Positions 17,001-25,527 of a DNA stretch of 64,000 nt are shown here, one piece after another; position 1 is the stretch's first letter, and each line of letters starts with the position of its first letter. The stretch lies in the NCBI RefSeq assembly GCF_003049525.1, contig NZ_PYWL01000002.1:186001-250000 (forward strand). The letters are read 5' to 3'. The stretch is from Lysinibacillus fusiformis. GTDB lineage: Bacteria > Bacillota > Bacilli > Bacillales_A > Planococcaceae. The notes below the pieces were generated by a model. It saw only the letters and a program-made list of their open reading frames with translations. It did not search any database and was not told where the DNA came from. Made by a program: the position numbers and the translations under genes.

Positions 17001-17189
17001 CAATGCCTCAAAGATTGCTCTAAGTGGTAGCATAACACGCCCTTGAATCATCGCTGGCGGCTGATCGGTCTTCAATTGAACCCCGTCCACAGTAATTGTA
17101 ATGGCTTTTGCCGCTTGTGCGGTTGCCGGTTGCAGCAATAGCGGTACAATAAGCATTGCTGCGAAAAATAAAGTCCATATTTTTTTCAT
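14088..17189 (-). CDS. Secreted stalk-domain protein with GDGRD repeats
   Basis: About 1033 residues with a signal peptide (MKKIWTLFFAAMLIVP, cleavage near AQAA). Residues about 30-145 hold two copper-amine-oxidase-N-type stalk units (GRVMLPLRAIFEALGA, GRTMVPVRFVSEALGQ). The rest is six repeats of about 120 residues with a head motif like DVNDFGDGRDLRVSF, then YRI.VV, RD..G and a YRVYVL strand, plus a seventh degenerate copy (GPNKYSDITISF). The units look like Fn3-type beta sandwiches, and DxNDxGDGRD resembles calcium-binding loops. No SLH domain or LPxTG signal is seen. The ATG at 17189 follows AAGGGTGG; a GTG three codons upstream is part of that site. Confidence 0.85.
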   Translation of the reverse strand: MKKIWTLFFAAMLIVPLLLQPATAQAAKAITITVDGVQLKTDQPPAMIQGRVMLPLRAIFEALGASVNWDSRSQTVTGYKGDTTVVLKMKSKVATINGQSVTLDVPAQILRGRTMVPVRFVSEALGQEVDWNSRNQTVTIISDDTPSNISISPASNVSVRDVNDQGDGRDMEVSFSRSSTESYVDHYRVMVLKASKSFNLASALKVSPSNYSMVSTSGSNRAITLSQNSRDVDGDYIRNDQPYVVRILAVGKGSYSSVLSSSSAKITLTNLSSVTEVTNVKMNDINDFGDGRDISVSFTRPQNDNNISNYRVFIVKTRDASNFNLTTANNLSSSYYTTVNKSGSNGSILTGTLSSTARDTAGDLIKNNVPYTAVVLSVSNTNSLGNKLSTGSSSVTLSQNTMSTPIITQVNDVNDFGDGRDLRVSFNKVSDESTINAYRIFVVRANNYSNFTLTKANSLSSTYYTQVNKTGYNITQVLSSGARDTDGYPIQNGVNYRVFVMAVANNSANNMLSSVSNTITLFSSNAGAVSNLYASDVSDYGNGRDLFVSFNKAVDESIISHYRILVVPTAYYNSFSLTEASNVSSSNYTTVYKSGKSTYEQTLSENTRDVRGNTIKEGTSYRIYVLTVANGIGSNALSAPTSTMTLNKNFNVQAVTNLNVTDIDDNGDGRDVQVTFTKPSNESNVNHYRILIVPTAYYSSFNLSQANSSNYYITESKGGNTATTRTLDGIRDVRGNYITEGTSYRVYVLTVSNGNSPNTYALSSASPVITLSKSKAVQAVSNVTASDIGDFGDGRDLQISFSKPSDESNIGSYRILVVPASKANGFDVNAASKVANFTDINKGQSSMSLATDSKDIDGRLITNGEEYRVYVLSVGNGTAKAMYTLSYPSSSITLVDHSAPVTMENVQLSFKEGPNKYSDITISFKVNNGQNVTEYRVFMLPKNEADSFKDSDAINNNNSTRIYQNGLPNVSQSLNIELDAFGKPLIPSTEYVAKVLAVGKGNYILSNTSNSVQLLAKPDNTSGETSIDAQVNQ

Positions 17190-17475
17190 AAATTCCACCC
17201 TTCTTCATGCTATATGACTGACGCAGCATGACAACTAATTTAACGTATCAAAGGTCTAAAAGTTTCACCAATTTACCTCTAAAAGAAAATTTAACCATTA
17301 GTGGCTGTGTAGCGGTATTTTCTGGGGAGGAGGATCTACTAAAATAGAGGATTACACTGATCTTTATAAAATAAAGAAGGCAACGCTCTTACCCATAGTC
17401 ACTTCCACTGAATGAGAGGATGGTGACTATAGATAAAAGAATTGCCGAGAAATTACAATGGCTTACTTTTTGGTG
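17190..17475. other. Spacer between the stalk-domain gene and tldE
   Basis: Both flanking genes are on the minus strand. The stretch holds the tldD-tldE terminator at 17379-17446 and then the presumed promoter region of the stalk-domain gene. No other gene is seen. Confidence 0.5.
17379..17446 (-). terminator. Terminator of the tldD-tldE operon
   Basis: A 24-bp imperfect stem whose outer parts are GGCAA/TTGCC and whose inner parts are ATAGTCAC/GTGACTAT. Four of the five mismatches become G-U pairs on the minus strand, and the minus-strand reading then runs into TTCTTTATTTTAT. This shows the direction. Confidence 0.75.
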
Positions 17476-18819
17476 TTATTCCACTGTTACTGATAGTTCC
17501 TTTACAAGTAAAGATGAGGAGCCATATCCTTTTGGCAGGAAGTAAAGCTCGGAGCTAGTTTCTTTAATATCATGTAGGAATTCGAAAAAATTACCGGCTA
17601 TGGTCATTTGCTTAACTGGGGAGGCAATTTTACCATTTTCAATATGAAATCCTTTTGCAGCAACTGAAAAATCACCTGAAACCGTATTCGTACCAGAGTG
17701 AAGCCCAGACAATTCAGTAATCAATACACCATTCCTAACCGAGTGAATTAACCCATCTAGTGTTTTCTCACCAGTTGAAATATATAAAATTTGAGGCGCA
17801 ATCGTTAACGCTCCCTTGTAGGAATCTTTATGGGCATGCCCGGTTGTTTCGCAGTTATCTATTTTAGCCGTTTTTCTATTATGCAGAAGCGTTTGGAGTG
17901 TACCCTCTAAAATAATTTCCTGCTCTTTAGTTGCAACACCCTCACCATCAAAGCTTGCTCCAGACAATGCGGCAGGATGGAATGGAGTACTCAGCAATGT
18001 AACAGCTTCTGATGCCACTTTTTGCCCGACTTTTCCTTTTAATAGAGATTGATCTTTTTGAGCATTTTCAGCGGACAATATCGGCATAAACGTTTCTAAT
18101 AATGAGGCTGATGCATCAGAACGAAGAATGATTGGATATTTACCACCTGGAATCGATTTTTCACCTAAATTCGCAAGAGCTTCCTCTGCTGCTTCCTTTG
18201 CAATATCATCCGCCTGAAGAGAATGAAAATCACGTGTCATTTTCAAATAACTGCCTGTTTTCATTTCTTCGCCTTCTTTTACAACTGTGGAGAGGAAAAT
18301 CACGAAGCCGTTCTCCTTATGGGATAAGGCAAGATTTTTACTATTCACTAATGAGCGTTCAGCCGTAAATTCTTCCATGAAACAATAATCGAGAGTAATA
18401 ATGCGGGAATCGTAGGCATGAATCTTTTCCTCGATGGAACGAAGAAGCTCTATTTTTTCTGAAATTCCGATCGTTTCTAATTTTTCATTGTAATAGTCAT
18501 AAGATGGGTATTCGGAGCTGCCATCAAAAATAGCTATGCCCTCATCCTCATCAAGTATGTTTGCATTGGCTTTAGCGCTATTAATTAAAAAGGGAATTGA
18601 CTCATCGTCTAGCTTTTCCGTATAGGAATAGCCCATTTTACCGTTGTAAAGTCCTCGTAGGCTTAGACCTCCGTCCTCAGACGTTTCATAGCTATCAATC
18701 TCGCCCTTGTAAAGCATGCATTTGATCGATTTATTTTGTTCATAATAAACCTCAGCTTCTATAAAACCAGCTTCTTGTGCCTTATCTAATAGTTTTTCCT
18801 GGTATTTAACCATGTTCAT
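17476..18819 (-). CDS. pmbA: TldE/PmbA family protein
   Basis: A 447-residue protein of the TldD/PmbA family. It lacks the HExxxH zinc motif, as TldE does; it partners TldD in a heterodimeric metalloprotease that trims peptides such as microcin B17 and CcdA in E. coli. Motifs seen are GGLSLRGLYNGKMGYSYTEK near residues 45-65, LSGASFDGEGVATKEQEI and GLHSGTNTVSGDFSVAAKG near the C-terminus. It follows tldD with a 3-base gap, so the two are one operon ending at the terminator 17379-17446. The natural substrate in this organism is unknown. Confidence 0.9.
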   Translation of the reverse strand: MNMVKYQEKLLDKAQEAGFIEAEVYYEQNKSIKCMLYKGEIDSYETSEDGGLSLRGLYNGKMGYSYTEKLDDESIPFLINSAKANANILDEDEGIAIFDGSSEYPSYDYYNEKLETIGISEKIELLRSIEEKIHAYDSRIITLDYCFMEEFTAERSLVNSKNLALSHKENGFVIFLSTVVKEGEEMKTGSYLKMTRDFHSLQADDIAKEAAEEALANLGEKSIPGGKYPIILRSDASASLLETFMPILSAENAQKDQSLLKGKVGQKVASEAVTLLSTPFHPAALSGASFDGEGVATKEQEIILEGTLQTLLHNRKTAKIDNCETTGHAHKDSYKGALTIAPQILYISTGEKTLDGLIHSVRNGVLITELSGLHSGTNTVSGDFSVAAKGFHIENGKIASPVKQMTIAGNFFEFLHDIKETSSELYFLPKGYGSSSLLVKELSVTVE

Positions 18820-18822
18820 CCA

Positions 18823-20211
18823 TTATTCCCCCTTCGTTCCACCAACTGTTATTTCACTTACGCGAATCATTGGCTGACCTACATTGACAGGAAGACTCCC
18901 ACTTAGAGAACCACACATACCTGCTCCATGAGCGAGATTATTACCTACTCGATCAACAAGCTGCAATGTTTTTGCGCCATTGCCAATGAGTGTAGCGCCA
19001 CGAACAGGGCGTTCGATTTTTCCGTCTTTGACGATATAGGCCTCCATTACCGCAAAATTATAATCGCCAGTAGAAGGGGAAACTTGTCCACCTCCCATAT
19101 ACTTTGCGTAAATACCATACTCTGTCGATGCGATAATATCGGCTGGCGTAGATGAGCCTGGGGCGATATACGTATTTGTCATACGTGATGTAGGGTTAAA
19201 TCGATAGGATTGTCGACGAGAAGAGCCTGTTGGCTGAGCATCCATACGGCGAGCATTAAATTTATCAATTAAGTAGCCCTTTAAAATACCATTTTCAATT
19301 AAAATGTTCTTCCTTGTTTTTTCTCCCTCGTCATCAATATTTAATGAGCCCCACTCGTTCGGAAGTGTACCATCATCAATATATGTAACAATTTCAGGAG
19401 CGACTCTTTCACCGATACGATTGGCGAACACAGAATTATTTTTGGCAACAGCAGTTGCTTCTAAGCCATGTCCACAAGCCTCATGGAAAATGACGCCACC
19501 GAATTCATTATCAATAATGACTGGGAATTTACCGCTTGGACATTCATCTGCATGAAGCATTGTGACTGCGATACGTGCAGCTTCCCCTGCGTAATGGTTT
19601 AGGTCTAGCTTTTCAATAAATTCAAAGCCTGCATGTGCACCTGGGCCATAGAAGCCCGTTTGTACCTCAGTACCCTCTGTAGCTGTCGCTTGCATGCTAA
19701 GTCTACTGTGAACACGCGTATCCTCAACAAATTTACCTTCTGAATTTGCAATCAGTACGTTTTGTTGTTCATCGAAATATCGAACTTTTACCTGGTGAAT
19801 TCGGGGGTCATATTGTCTGGCAATCGAATCTGCTTGTCGCATAACAGCTGTTTTTCTTGCATGCTCCACTGTATGAGGCATGTGAAGAATTTGATGAATA
19901 GGAGTGATGATCTCTTTATGAAGAGGGTGAATGGTACCCGATCCACCGCCTTTGATGGCTAAGGCTGCACGTTCTGCCGCTGCAAGTAAACCTTCCTCAG
20001 AAAAATCATTGGTATACGTATAAATGCTTTGAAGTCCTGAAAAAATACGGATGCCGATTCCAAAATCACGCCCAGTAATACTTTGTTCAATCTTGCCGCT
20101 TTGTAAGACAAAGTCATTGACATATTTATCCTCTATAAAAATTTCTGAAAAGTCCCCACCAGTTGCTAGCGCGGCTTCAAGGACATTTTCAATAATGGAT
20201 TGTTTGATCAT
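18823..20211 (-). CDS. tldD: TldD family metalloprotease
   Basis: A 462-residue protein. The zinc site motif HEACGHGLEATAV (HExxxH) lies near residue 245, within a conserved GGVIFHEACGHG block. GRDFGIGIRIFSG near the N-terminus, TNTYIAPGSSTPADII and MCGSLSGSLPVNVGQP near the C-terminus are further family landmarks. It forms the catalytic half of the TldD-TldE protease in the cytoplasm. First gene of the operon with pmbA. A short 177-base region separates it from the divergent splA gene. Confidence 0.93.
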   Translation of the reverse strand: MIKQSIIENVLEAALATGGDFSEIFIEDKYVNDFVLQSGKIEQSITGRDFGIGIRIFSGLQSIYTYTNDFSEEGLLAAAERAALAIKGGGSGTIHPLHKEIITPIHQILHMPHTVEHARKTAVMRQADSIARQYDPRIHQVKVRYFDEQQNVLIANSEGKFVEDTRVHSRLSMQATATEGTEVQTGFYGPGAHAGFEFIEKLDLNHYAGEAARIAVTMLHADECPSGKFPVIIDNEFGGVIFHEACGHGLEATAVAKNNSVFANRIGERVAPEIVTYIDDGTLPNEWGSLNIDDEGEKTRKNILIENGILKGYLIDKFNARRMDAQPTGSSRRQSYRFNPTSRMTNTYIAPGSSTPADIIASTEYGIYAKYMGGGQVSPSTGDYNFAVMEAYIVKDGKIERPVRGATLIGNGAKTLQLVDRVGNNLAHGAGMCGSLSGSLPVNVGQPMIRVSEITVGGTKGE

Positions 20212-20299
20212 ATATCTTCCTCCTTTTCTTGATTATACCAAATAGTTAAAAAATTCTGTACTATCCTATTTTCCTAGATTTGAAGATAGGGTCACATAA

Positions 20300-20318
20300 A
20301 TTTATGTATAGTACATAA
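20300..20318. promoter_or_regulatory. Palindrome in the tldD-splA divergent region
   Basis: TTTATGTA, TAG, TACATAAA is a perfect 8-bp dyad upstream of splA. A weak sigma-G-like pair (GAAGATA, 18 bases, TATAGTA) overlaps it, which would fit the forespore expression known for B. subtilis splAB. Not a strong call. Confidence 0.3.
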
Positions 20319-20387
20319 AAAATTTTTTATGACATATTTCTCTAACCATTTCGCCACACTAACAGAAAGACAGAGGAAGGTGAAAAG

Positions 20388-20612
20388 ATGCAACAACCAT
20401 ATAATGTCGGAGATATCGTTTATATTTTTTATCGGAATCCTCATATTCAGGATGTAGCGAATATACAGGAAGCCGCGGTTGTTTATCATCCAGAGCAACC
20501 AGAAGAGCTAGCCGTATTTCTATTTGAAACCTATTACCCGATAACGCAAGACATGTTAATTTTTTCAAGCGAAATGGCGGCTGAGCAAGCCTACCATCAG
20601 TATTTTCATTAA
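20388..20612 (+). CDS. splA: SplA, transcriptional regulator of spore photoproduct lyase
   Basis: A 74-residue protein, close to the length of B. subtilis SplA (79). It contains YNVGDIVYIFYRNPHIQDVA, EAAVVYHPEQPEELAVFLFE and YYPITQDMLIF. In B. subtilis SplA is a TRAP-like negative regulator of the splAB operon. The ATG follows AAGGTG. splB begins 9 bases after its stop, confirming the operon. Confidence 0.88.
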   Translation: MQQPYNVGDIVYIFYRNPHIQDVANIQEAAVVYHPEQPEELAVFLFETYYPITQDMLIFSSEMAAEQAYHQYFH

Positions 20613-20621
20613 GGGAGGATT

Positions 20622-21653
20622 ATGATGAATAAGCCATTTATCCCTCAGCTCGTCTATTTTGAGCCTGATGCGCTTCACTATCCGTTAGGTCAGGAGTTAA
20701 AAGAAAAGTTTGAGCAAATGGGGATTGAAATACGTTATACCACTTCGCATAATCAAGTAAGAAATCTTCCTGGAGACAATGATTTTCAAAAGTATCGCGT
20801 AGCGAAATCTACTTTGGTAGTAGGCATTCGGAAAACGTTAAAGTTTGATACATCCAAGCCCTCCGCTGAATATGCCATTCCATTTGCTACTGGCTGTATG
20901 GGCCATTGCCATTATTGTTATTTACAAACAACGATGGGGAGCAAGCCTTATATTCGTACTTATGTCAATGTGGATGAAATATTGGAGCAGGCGGATCATT
21001 ATATGGCTGAACGAGCTCCTGACATCACACGTTTTGAGGCATCCTGTACGTCCGATATTGTAGGGATTGACCATCTCACACATACATTGAAACGTGCTAT
21101 TGAGCATTTTGGACAAAGTGAGTTAGGTCAATTACGATTTGTGACGAAGTTCCATCATGTGGATCACCTATTGGATGCTAAACATAATGGTAAGACAAGA
21201 TTCCGTTTTAGCGTCAATGCGGATTATGTTATTAAACATTTTGAGCCAGGAACTTCTCCATTAGCAAAAAGAATTGAGGCAGCTGGGAAAGTGGCAAGGG
21301 CTGGCTATCCGCTCGGTTTCATCGTCGCCCCCATTTATCTGCATGATGGATGGCAGGAGGGCTATTATCAAATGTTTGAGCGGTTAGATGCTGAATTACC
21401 AAAGGATGTGCGTGAGGATATTACGTTTGAATTTATCCAGCATCGCTTTACGAAGCCAGCTAAGCGTGTGATTGAAAAAAATTATCCTATGACAAAGCTA
21501 GAACTCGACGAAACCGTGAGAAGGTATAAATGGGGGAAATATGGAATAGGTAAATACATTTATCAAAAAGATGAGGAAGAAGATATTAAAGAACATTTAT
21601 ATGGCTATATGAAAAAGTTCTTCCCACAAGCAAAATTAGAATATTTTACGTAA
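20622..21653 (+). CDS. splB: Spore photoproduct lyase (radical SAM)
   Basis: A 343-residue enzyme, the usual length. The radical SAM cluster motif is CMGHCHYCYLQ (CxxxCxxC) near residue 90; it follows the family-typical PFATG. The enzyme reverts the UV lesion 5-thyminyl-5,6-dihydrothymine to two thymines in germinating spores. Other landmarks are YTTSHNQVRNLPG near residue 40 and FRFSVNADYVIKHFEPGTS near residue 200. The ATG at 20622 lies behind GGGAGGATT; the next codon is also ATG. Together with splA it marks the organism as a spore former. Confidence 0.96.
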   Translation: MMNKPFIPQLVYFEPDALHYPLGQELKEKFEQMGIEIRYTTSHNQVRNLPGDNDFQKYRVAKSTLVVGIRKTLKFDTSKPSAEYAIPFATGCMGHCHYCYLQTTMGSKPYIRTYVNVDEILEQADHYMAERAPDITRFEASCTSDIVGIDHLTHTLKRAIEHFGQSELGQLRFVTKFHHVDHLLDAKHNGKTRFRFSVNADYVIKHFEPGTSPLAKRIEAAGKVARAGYPLGFIVAPIYLHDGWQEGYYQMFERLDAELPKDVREDITFEFIQHRFTKPAKRVIEKNYPMTKLELDETVRRYKWGKYGIGKYIYQKDEEEDIKEHLYGYMKKFFPQAKLEYFT

Positions 21654-21797
21654 TGAGAGAGAGCCTTTGTCGTTCTCTCTAAATTTTTATTTAAGCTACA
21701 TATGGTTCATGGCATTGTTTGTGACTAATCCTATTGTATAATCCCCCTTTCAATGGTAACGCTAACAGAGAACGACAAGCAGAAGGGGAGAACAAGG

Positions 21798-22733
21798 ATG
21801 GACTCATTTCAAGTAAATTGTTGGTCGGAGCATGAGGAACTAAAGGTGGTCATGCTTTGTGCACCTTCGATAGTAGATGTAACTGATTCAAAAATAGCTG
21901 AGCAGGTTGGGTGGAGTGAGCCTGTCAACCATCATAAAGCTATGGAAAATTTCCTGGCATTGAAGACAACGCTTGAAAAAGCTGGGGTAAGAGTGATTGA
22001 TTATGCCGAAGAATTATCAAATGATCAGCAGCTGTTAAGTGAGCAGCTCATTAATCGTTATTTTGTGCGCGATTTAGCCTGTGTTGTGGGACAGCAGCTT
22101 TTACCTGGAAATGCAGGCAGCTCGTTAAGGCGCCCAGAGTATCCACATGCCCATGCTATTTTAGCCAAGTGGTTTCCTGAACAATTTATGCGTAAAGAAC
22201 AGCCTTCTCAATCACTTGAATGTGGGGATGTGATGCTATTAAATAAGGATGCAGTCCTCATGAATCTAGGGATGAGAACGTCAATAGAGGCTATTGAAAG
22301 CTTGAAGGAGCGCTTTTTTCAACAAGGATTTTCAGAAATTGCGGTCATTGATTTACCGAAGGGCAATGATACGCTTCATTTAGATATGAATTGTAATGTT
22401 GTACATCATAACTTAGTGATTGCTAAAAGCTTTGTGCGTTATTTTCCTGTACAGGTGTTCACAGCCCAAGGGAATTATTATGATATGCCAGAACCATTTT
22501 TAAAGCGGCATGGCTTTGATGTTTACTGGCTCGAAACCTATAAAACCATTCCGGACATTAACTTGATTAATCTTGATCCAGAAACATTAGTAATCAGTAA
22601 GCAGGCATCTAAGCAGCAGTTATTAAAGCATCCATTACTGCACAAAAAGAAATTACTAGAAGTGGACGTCACAGAGCTTGAAAAAGGTGGGGGAGGCATT
22701 CGATGCATGACATTGCCTTTAGTCAGAAAGTAG
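21798..22733 (+). CDS. Amidinotransferase / dimethylarginine dimethylaminohydrolase family protein
   Basis: A 311-residue protein of the arginine deiminase-like fold. It has the substrate-binding acidic motif LECGDVML, the catalytic histidine in DTLHLDMNCNVV and the nucleophilic cysteine close to the C-terminus in GGGGIRCMTLPL. Such enzymes hydrolyse guanidino groups of arginine-like substrates, often to citrulline, or transfer an amidino group. I chose the ATG at 21798; the open frame extends 15 codons up without a ribosome binding site. An amino acid permease gene starts 16 bases after it, so it probably acts on an imported guanidino compound. Confidence 0.82.
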   Translation: MDSFQVNCWSEHEELKVVMLCAPSIVDVTDSKIAEQVGWSEPVNHHKAMENFLALKTTLEKAGVRVIDYAEELSNDQQLLSEQLINRYFVRDLACVVGQQLLPGNAGSSLRRPEYPHAHAILAKWFPEQFMRKEQPSQSLECGDVMLLNKDAVLMNLGMRTSIEAIESLKERFFQQGFSEIAVIDLPKGNDTLHLDMNCNVVHHNLVIAKSFVRYFPVQVFTAQGNYYDMPEPFLKRHGFDVYWLETYKTIPDINLINLDPETLVISKQASKQQLLKHPLLHKKKLLEVDVTELEKGGGGIRCMTLPLVRK

Positions 22734-22748
22734 TGAAGGGTTGATTAC

Positions 22749-24065
22749 ATGACATCAAATACAAGTAAGGGCAGGTTGTCTTGGTGGCAACTTTCGCTTC
22801 TCGGTATAGGTTGCACATTAGGAACAGGTTTCTTTCTTGGGACAAGTATGGCCATTCATAAAAGTGGACCGGCTGTTTTAATTCCTTTTTTATTAGCGGC
22901 CATTTGTACGTATATTGTTTATGATGCACTTGTTAAAATGTCTGTTGAAAATCCTGATAAAGGCTCATTCCGTACTTATGCTAAACAGGCATTTGGGAGG
23001 TGGGCAGGATTTAGTAATGGCTGGGTCTATTTAATTTCTGAGATTCTTATTATGGGGAGTCAGCTCATGGCACTCGGTATTTTTACGAAGTTTTGGTTTC
23101 CGGCGTTGCCATTATGGGTTGCAGCCTCTATCTATGCTGCTATAGGGCTAGTCGTGATTCTAACAGGCATGAAGGGTTTTGAAAACTTCCAAAACATCTT
23201 TGGGGCATTAAAGGCGGCAGCAATTGTAATGTTTATTATTGTAGCTGTTGTAATCCTCATGAAAGGCTCACAAGCATCAACATTGGATTCACTCTATGCG
23301 AATTATGAACAGTTTTTCTCACAAGGTATAAAAGGAATTTGGCTCGGGCTATTGTATGCCTTTTACGCCTATGGAGGCATTGAAGTAATGGGGTTAATGG
23401 TCATTGATTTGAAAAATCCAAAAGAAGCACCAAAGGCAGGAAGAATAATGTTAGTTGTTATTACGATCATTTTTTTAATGGCTATTGCCCTTGCGTTAGC
23501 GCTTGTCTCTTGGAAAGACTTTACGATTGATGAGAGTCCCTTTATTACAGCCCTTCAAGGTTATCACATTCCCTTTGTGGCGGATATTTTTAATGGTGTT
23601 TTAATCATTGCTGGTTTTTCAACAATGGTCGCTTCTCTCTATGCGGTGATTACCATTCTTATTACACTTGCAGAGGATCACGATGCACCCAAAATATTAG
23701 CGAAGAAAGGGAAAAGGAAAGTACCTATTCCTGCCTTTATATTTTTAACTTGTGGCTTAGTCATCACCATTGTTATTGGCTTTCTCATGCCAGAAAAAAT
23801 CTTTGAATATTTGATGACGGCAGCGGGTTTAATGTTGATTTATAACTGGCTCTTTATTTTAGTGACATATATGAAGCTGATGGAGTTATCTAAGTGGGAG
23901 CATATGAAAAATGGGTTGGGGATGCTGCTCATTGCTGTTACGGTATCTGGTACGTTAGGAGAAAAAACAAGCAGACTCGGTTTTTTCGTGAGCCTGCTCT
24001 TTATTGTCCTAATAGGGATTGCAACCTGGATTGTTGTGAAAAGGCAAAGTCATAAGGAAGCCTAA
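22749..24065 (+). CDS. APC-type amino acid permease
   Basis: A 438-residue protein with about twelve membrane segments. The N-terminal GIGCTLGTGFFLGTSMAI stretch is the substrate-site motif of segment 1 in the amino acid-polyamine-organocation superfamily, and FYAYGGIEVMGLMVIDLKNP marks segment 6. It imports or exchanges an amino acid across the membrane. Coupled by 15 bases to the upstream amidinotransferase gene, which makes arginine or a related guanidino compound a reasonable, unproven substrate. Confidence 0.87.
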   Translation: MTSNTSKGRLSWWQLSLLGIGCTLGTGFFLGTSMAIHKSGPAVLIPFLLAAICTYIVYDALVKMSVENPDKGSFRTYAKQAFGRWAGFSNGWVYLISEILIMGSQLMALGIFTKFWFPALPLWVAASIYAAIGLVVILTGMKGFENFQNIFGALKAAAIVMFIIVAVVILMKGSQASTLDSLYANYEQFFSQGIKGIWLGLLYAFYAYGGIEVMGLMVIDLKNPKEAPKAGRIMLVVITIIFLMAIALALALVSWKDFTIDESPFITALQGYHIPFVADIFNGVLIIAGFSTMVASLYAVITILITLAEDHDAPKILAKKGKRKVPIPAFIFLTCGLVITIVIGFLMPEKIFEYLMTAAGLMLIYNWLFILVTYMKLMELSKWEHMKNGLGMLLIAVTVSGTLGEKTSRLGFFVSLLFIVLIGIATWIVVKRQSHKEA

Positions 24066-24071
24066 TGAATG

Positions 24072-24818
24072 TTAGTTTTGTTGCCTCCGTAAGAACGGAC
24101 ATTTGGATGGACTTTGATTATCATCACTTAAAAAATATTGCTTCCATTCATAACTATTTTCTTGTCCGTACCATTTTAAATCGGGATGCCCTGGGAGTGC
24201 ATCATAATGGGCAATGCGTTGACGGATGAGCTTTTTTAATTTTCGCCCAAATGCAGTAGAGTCGTTTATTTCTTCAAAAATCCAGCGTGGTTGAATGGCC
24301 ATCAGCAATGTAGAAAAATGGCGACTCCTGCGCAATTTATGTGCGGGTGTTGCACAGGAAATAAAATAGGGCTCCCCGTTAAAACAAAACTCCCATTCAT
24401 TGTGGTTAGGGTCAGTTGGTATTTCTTCAGGCCAATCGAGATCATCGATTTTAGTTAATTGGTTAAGAATGGTCCAAAATAATTGCTGATAATCCTCGAC
24501 TTTATAGTGAGCGAGCATATCCTGAGGGCTATGAAAGAAAACAGTGAGTGTCGTATATTTACCAAAAGTTTGGGAGGATTTTGCGAATTCCTTTAAACAT
24601 TGTGCTAGCTCATGAATGGATGGCTCCTTCCGTGGATCTCCGATAAAACTATAGCGCAAATGGTTCGATAAAAACCCCATTCTTGCAGGTACACACGGAA
24701 AGGTATTATCTTTATCGGCAATTGTGGCGGCAAAATCCGTGTAGGCAGATTGTTGCCAAATGGGAAGGGTGTCCAAATGTTCCTCAATCCACTTCCTATC
24801 AAATACTCCTACGTCCAC
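24072..24818 (-). CDS. YqcI/YcgG family protein
   Basis: A 248-residue soluble protein matching the YqcI/YcgG family (PF08892 type), as judged from FPCVPARMGFLSNHLRYSFIG near the N-terminus and EWEFCFNGEPYFISCATPAH in the middle. Relatives occur in Bacillus and Streptomyces; the function is not established. It starts with GTG behind AAGGAGGAG. Convergent with the permease gene, whose stop lies 6 bases away. Confidence 0.8.
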   Translation of the reverse strand: MDVGVFDRKWIEEHLDTLPIWQQSAYTDFAATIADKDNTFPCVPARMGFLSNHLRYSFIGDPRKEPSIHELAQCLKEFAKSSQTFGKYTTLTVFFHSPQDMLAHYKVEDYQQLFWTILNQLTKIDDLDWPEEIPTDPNHNEWEFCFNGEPYFISCATPAHKLRRSRHFSTLLMAIQPRWIFEEINDSTAFGRKLKKLIRQRIAHYDALPGHPDLKWYGQENSYEWKQYFLSDDNQSPSKCPFLRRQQN

Positions 24819-24993
24819 TTGAGTCTCCTCCTTCTATACACCTTTATTCTATTAAAGAAAAAGCCAATAGGTTACGAAATCATTATGAATATGTAAGGGT
24901 ATATGGATCGATTATTAATCACTCAATGAATGGTATCAATGGTAGAGTTTTGCTTAATTTGAATTGTTTAGAGCACAATTGTTTTGAAAACCA

Positions 24994-25037
24994 GTGCTGC
25001 TTCAATGGCTGACAAATCAAAACCATTGAAGCAGCAC
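24994..25037 (-). terminator. Terminator of the marR gene
   Basis: GTGCTGCTTCAATGG and CCATTGAAGCAGCAC are perfect 15-bp arms; the minus-strand reading continues with TGGTTTTC. Confidence 0.85.
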
Positions 25038-25040
25038 ATA

Positions 25041-25478
25041 TTAATCTTTTTGTTGAAAGACCTTTTGTTCAAGGATAGATAGGGCATGTTGAATATCCTT
25101 TATATCCTCCTGTGTCGCATGCTGAATAAGCTGTAGAAAGCGTTCCTCGATGCATGCAAAGGCCGCCTCCATCATTTTTTCCCCCTCAATAGACAAGCGA
25201 ATATACTGCTTTCTTCGGTCCTCCGTGTCGTTCCATTTTTCAATGAGGTTTTGGTCTTGTAATTTTCGTAATTCACGACTTGTGTTGGGTAAGGACATAT
25301 GCTGGCATTCGCTTATTTCGGTAGGCGTGACGGGCTGACTTACTTTAATATATTCAAGAATTTTATATTGAAGCGGTGTAATATTGGCAACGGTCACGTT
25401 TTGTGTTAGCTCGTGTGTCACTTGGTGGACATTAGCTGTAAACGTTACGAATTGATGAAATAAACTGCTTTTATCCAA
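25041..25478 (-). CDS. MarR family transcriptional regulator
   Basis: About 145 residues with the MarR winged-helix signature: TPLQYKILEYI, then TPTEISECQHMSLPNTSRELRKLQDQNLIEK as recognition helix and wing, and EDRRKQYIRLSIEGEKMMEAA. MarR proteins repress divergent genes until a ligand binds. I use the TTG at 25478 (AGAGGTGA, 5 bases); a GTG three codons earlier overlaps that site. The divergent neighbour is an NAD(P)H oxidoreductase, and MarR-type dyads lie between them, so it probably regulates that gene and itself. Confidence 0.85.
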   Translation of the reverse strand: MDKSSLFHQFVTFTANVHQVTHELTQNVTVANITPLQYKILEYIKVSQPVTPTEISECQHMSLPNTSRELRKLQDQNLIEKWNDTEDRRKQYIRLSIEGEKMMEAAFACIEERFLQLIQHATQEDIKDIQHALSILEQKVFQQKD

Positions 25479-25527
25479 TCGGATCACCTCTTATTGTCAA
25501 GATAACAAATAACTTGTCTTAAAACAA

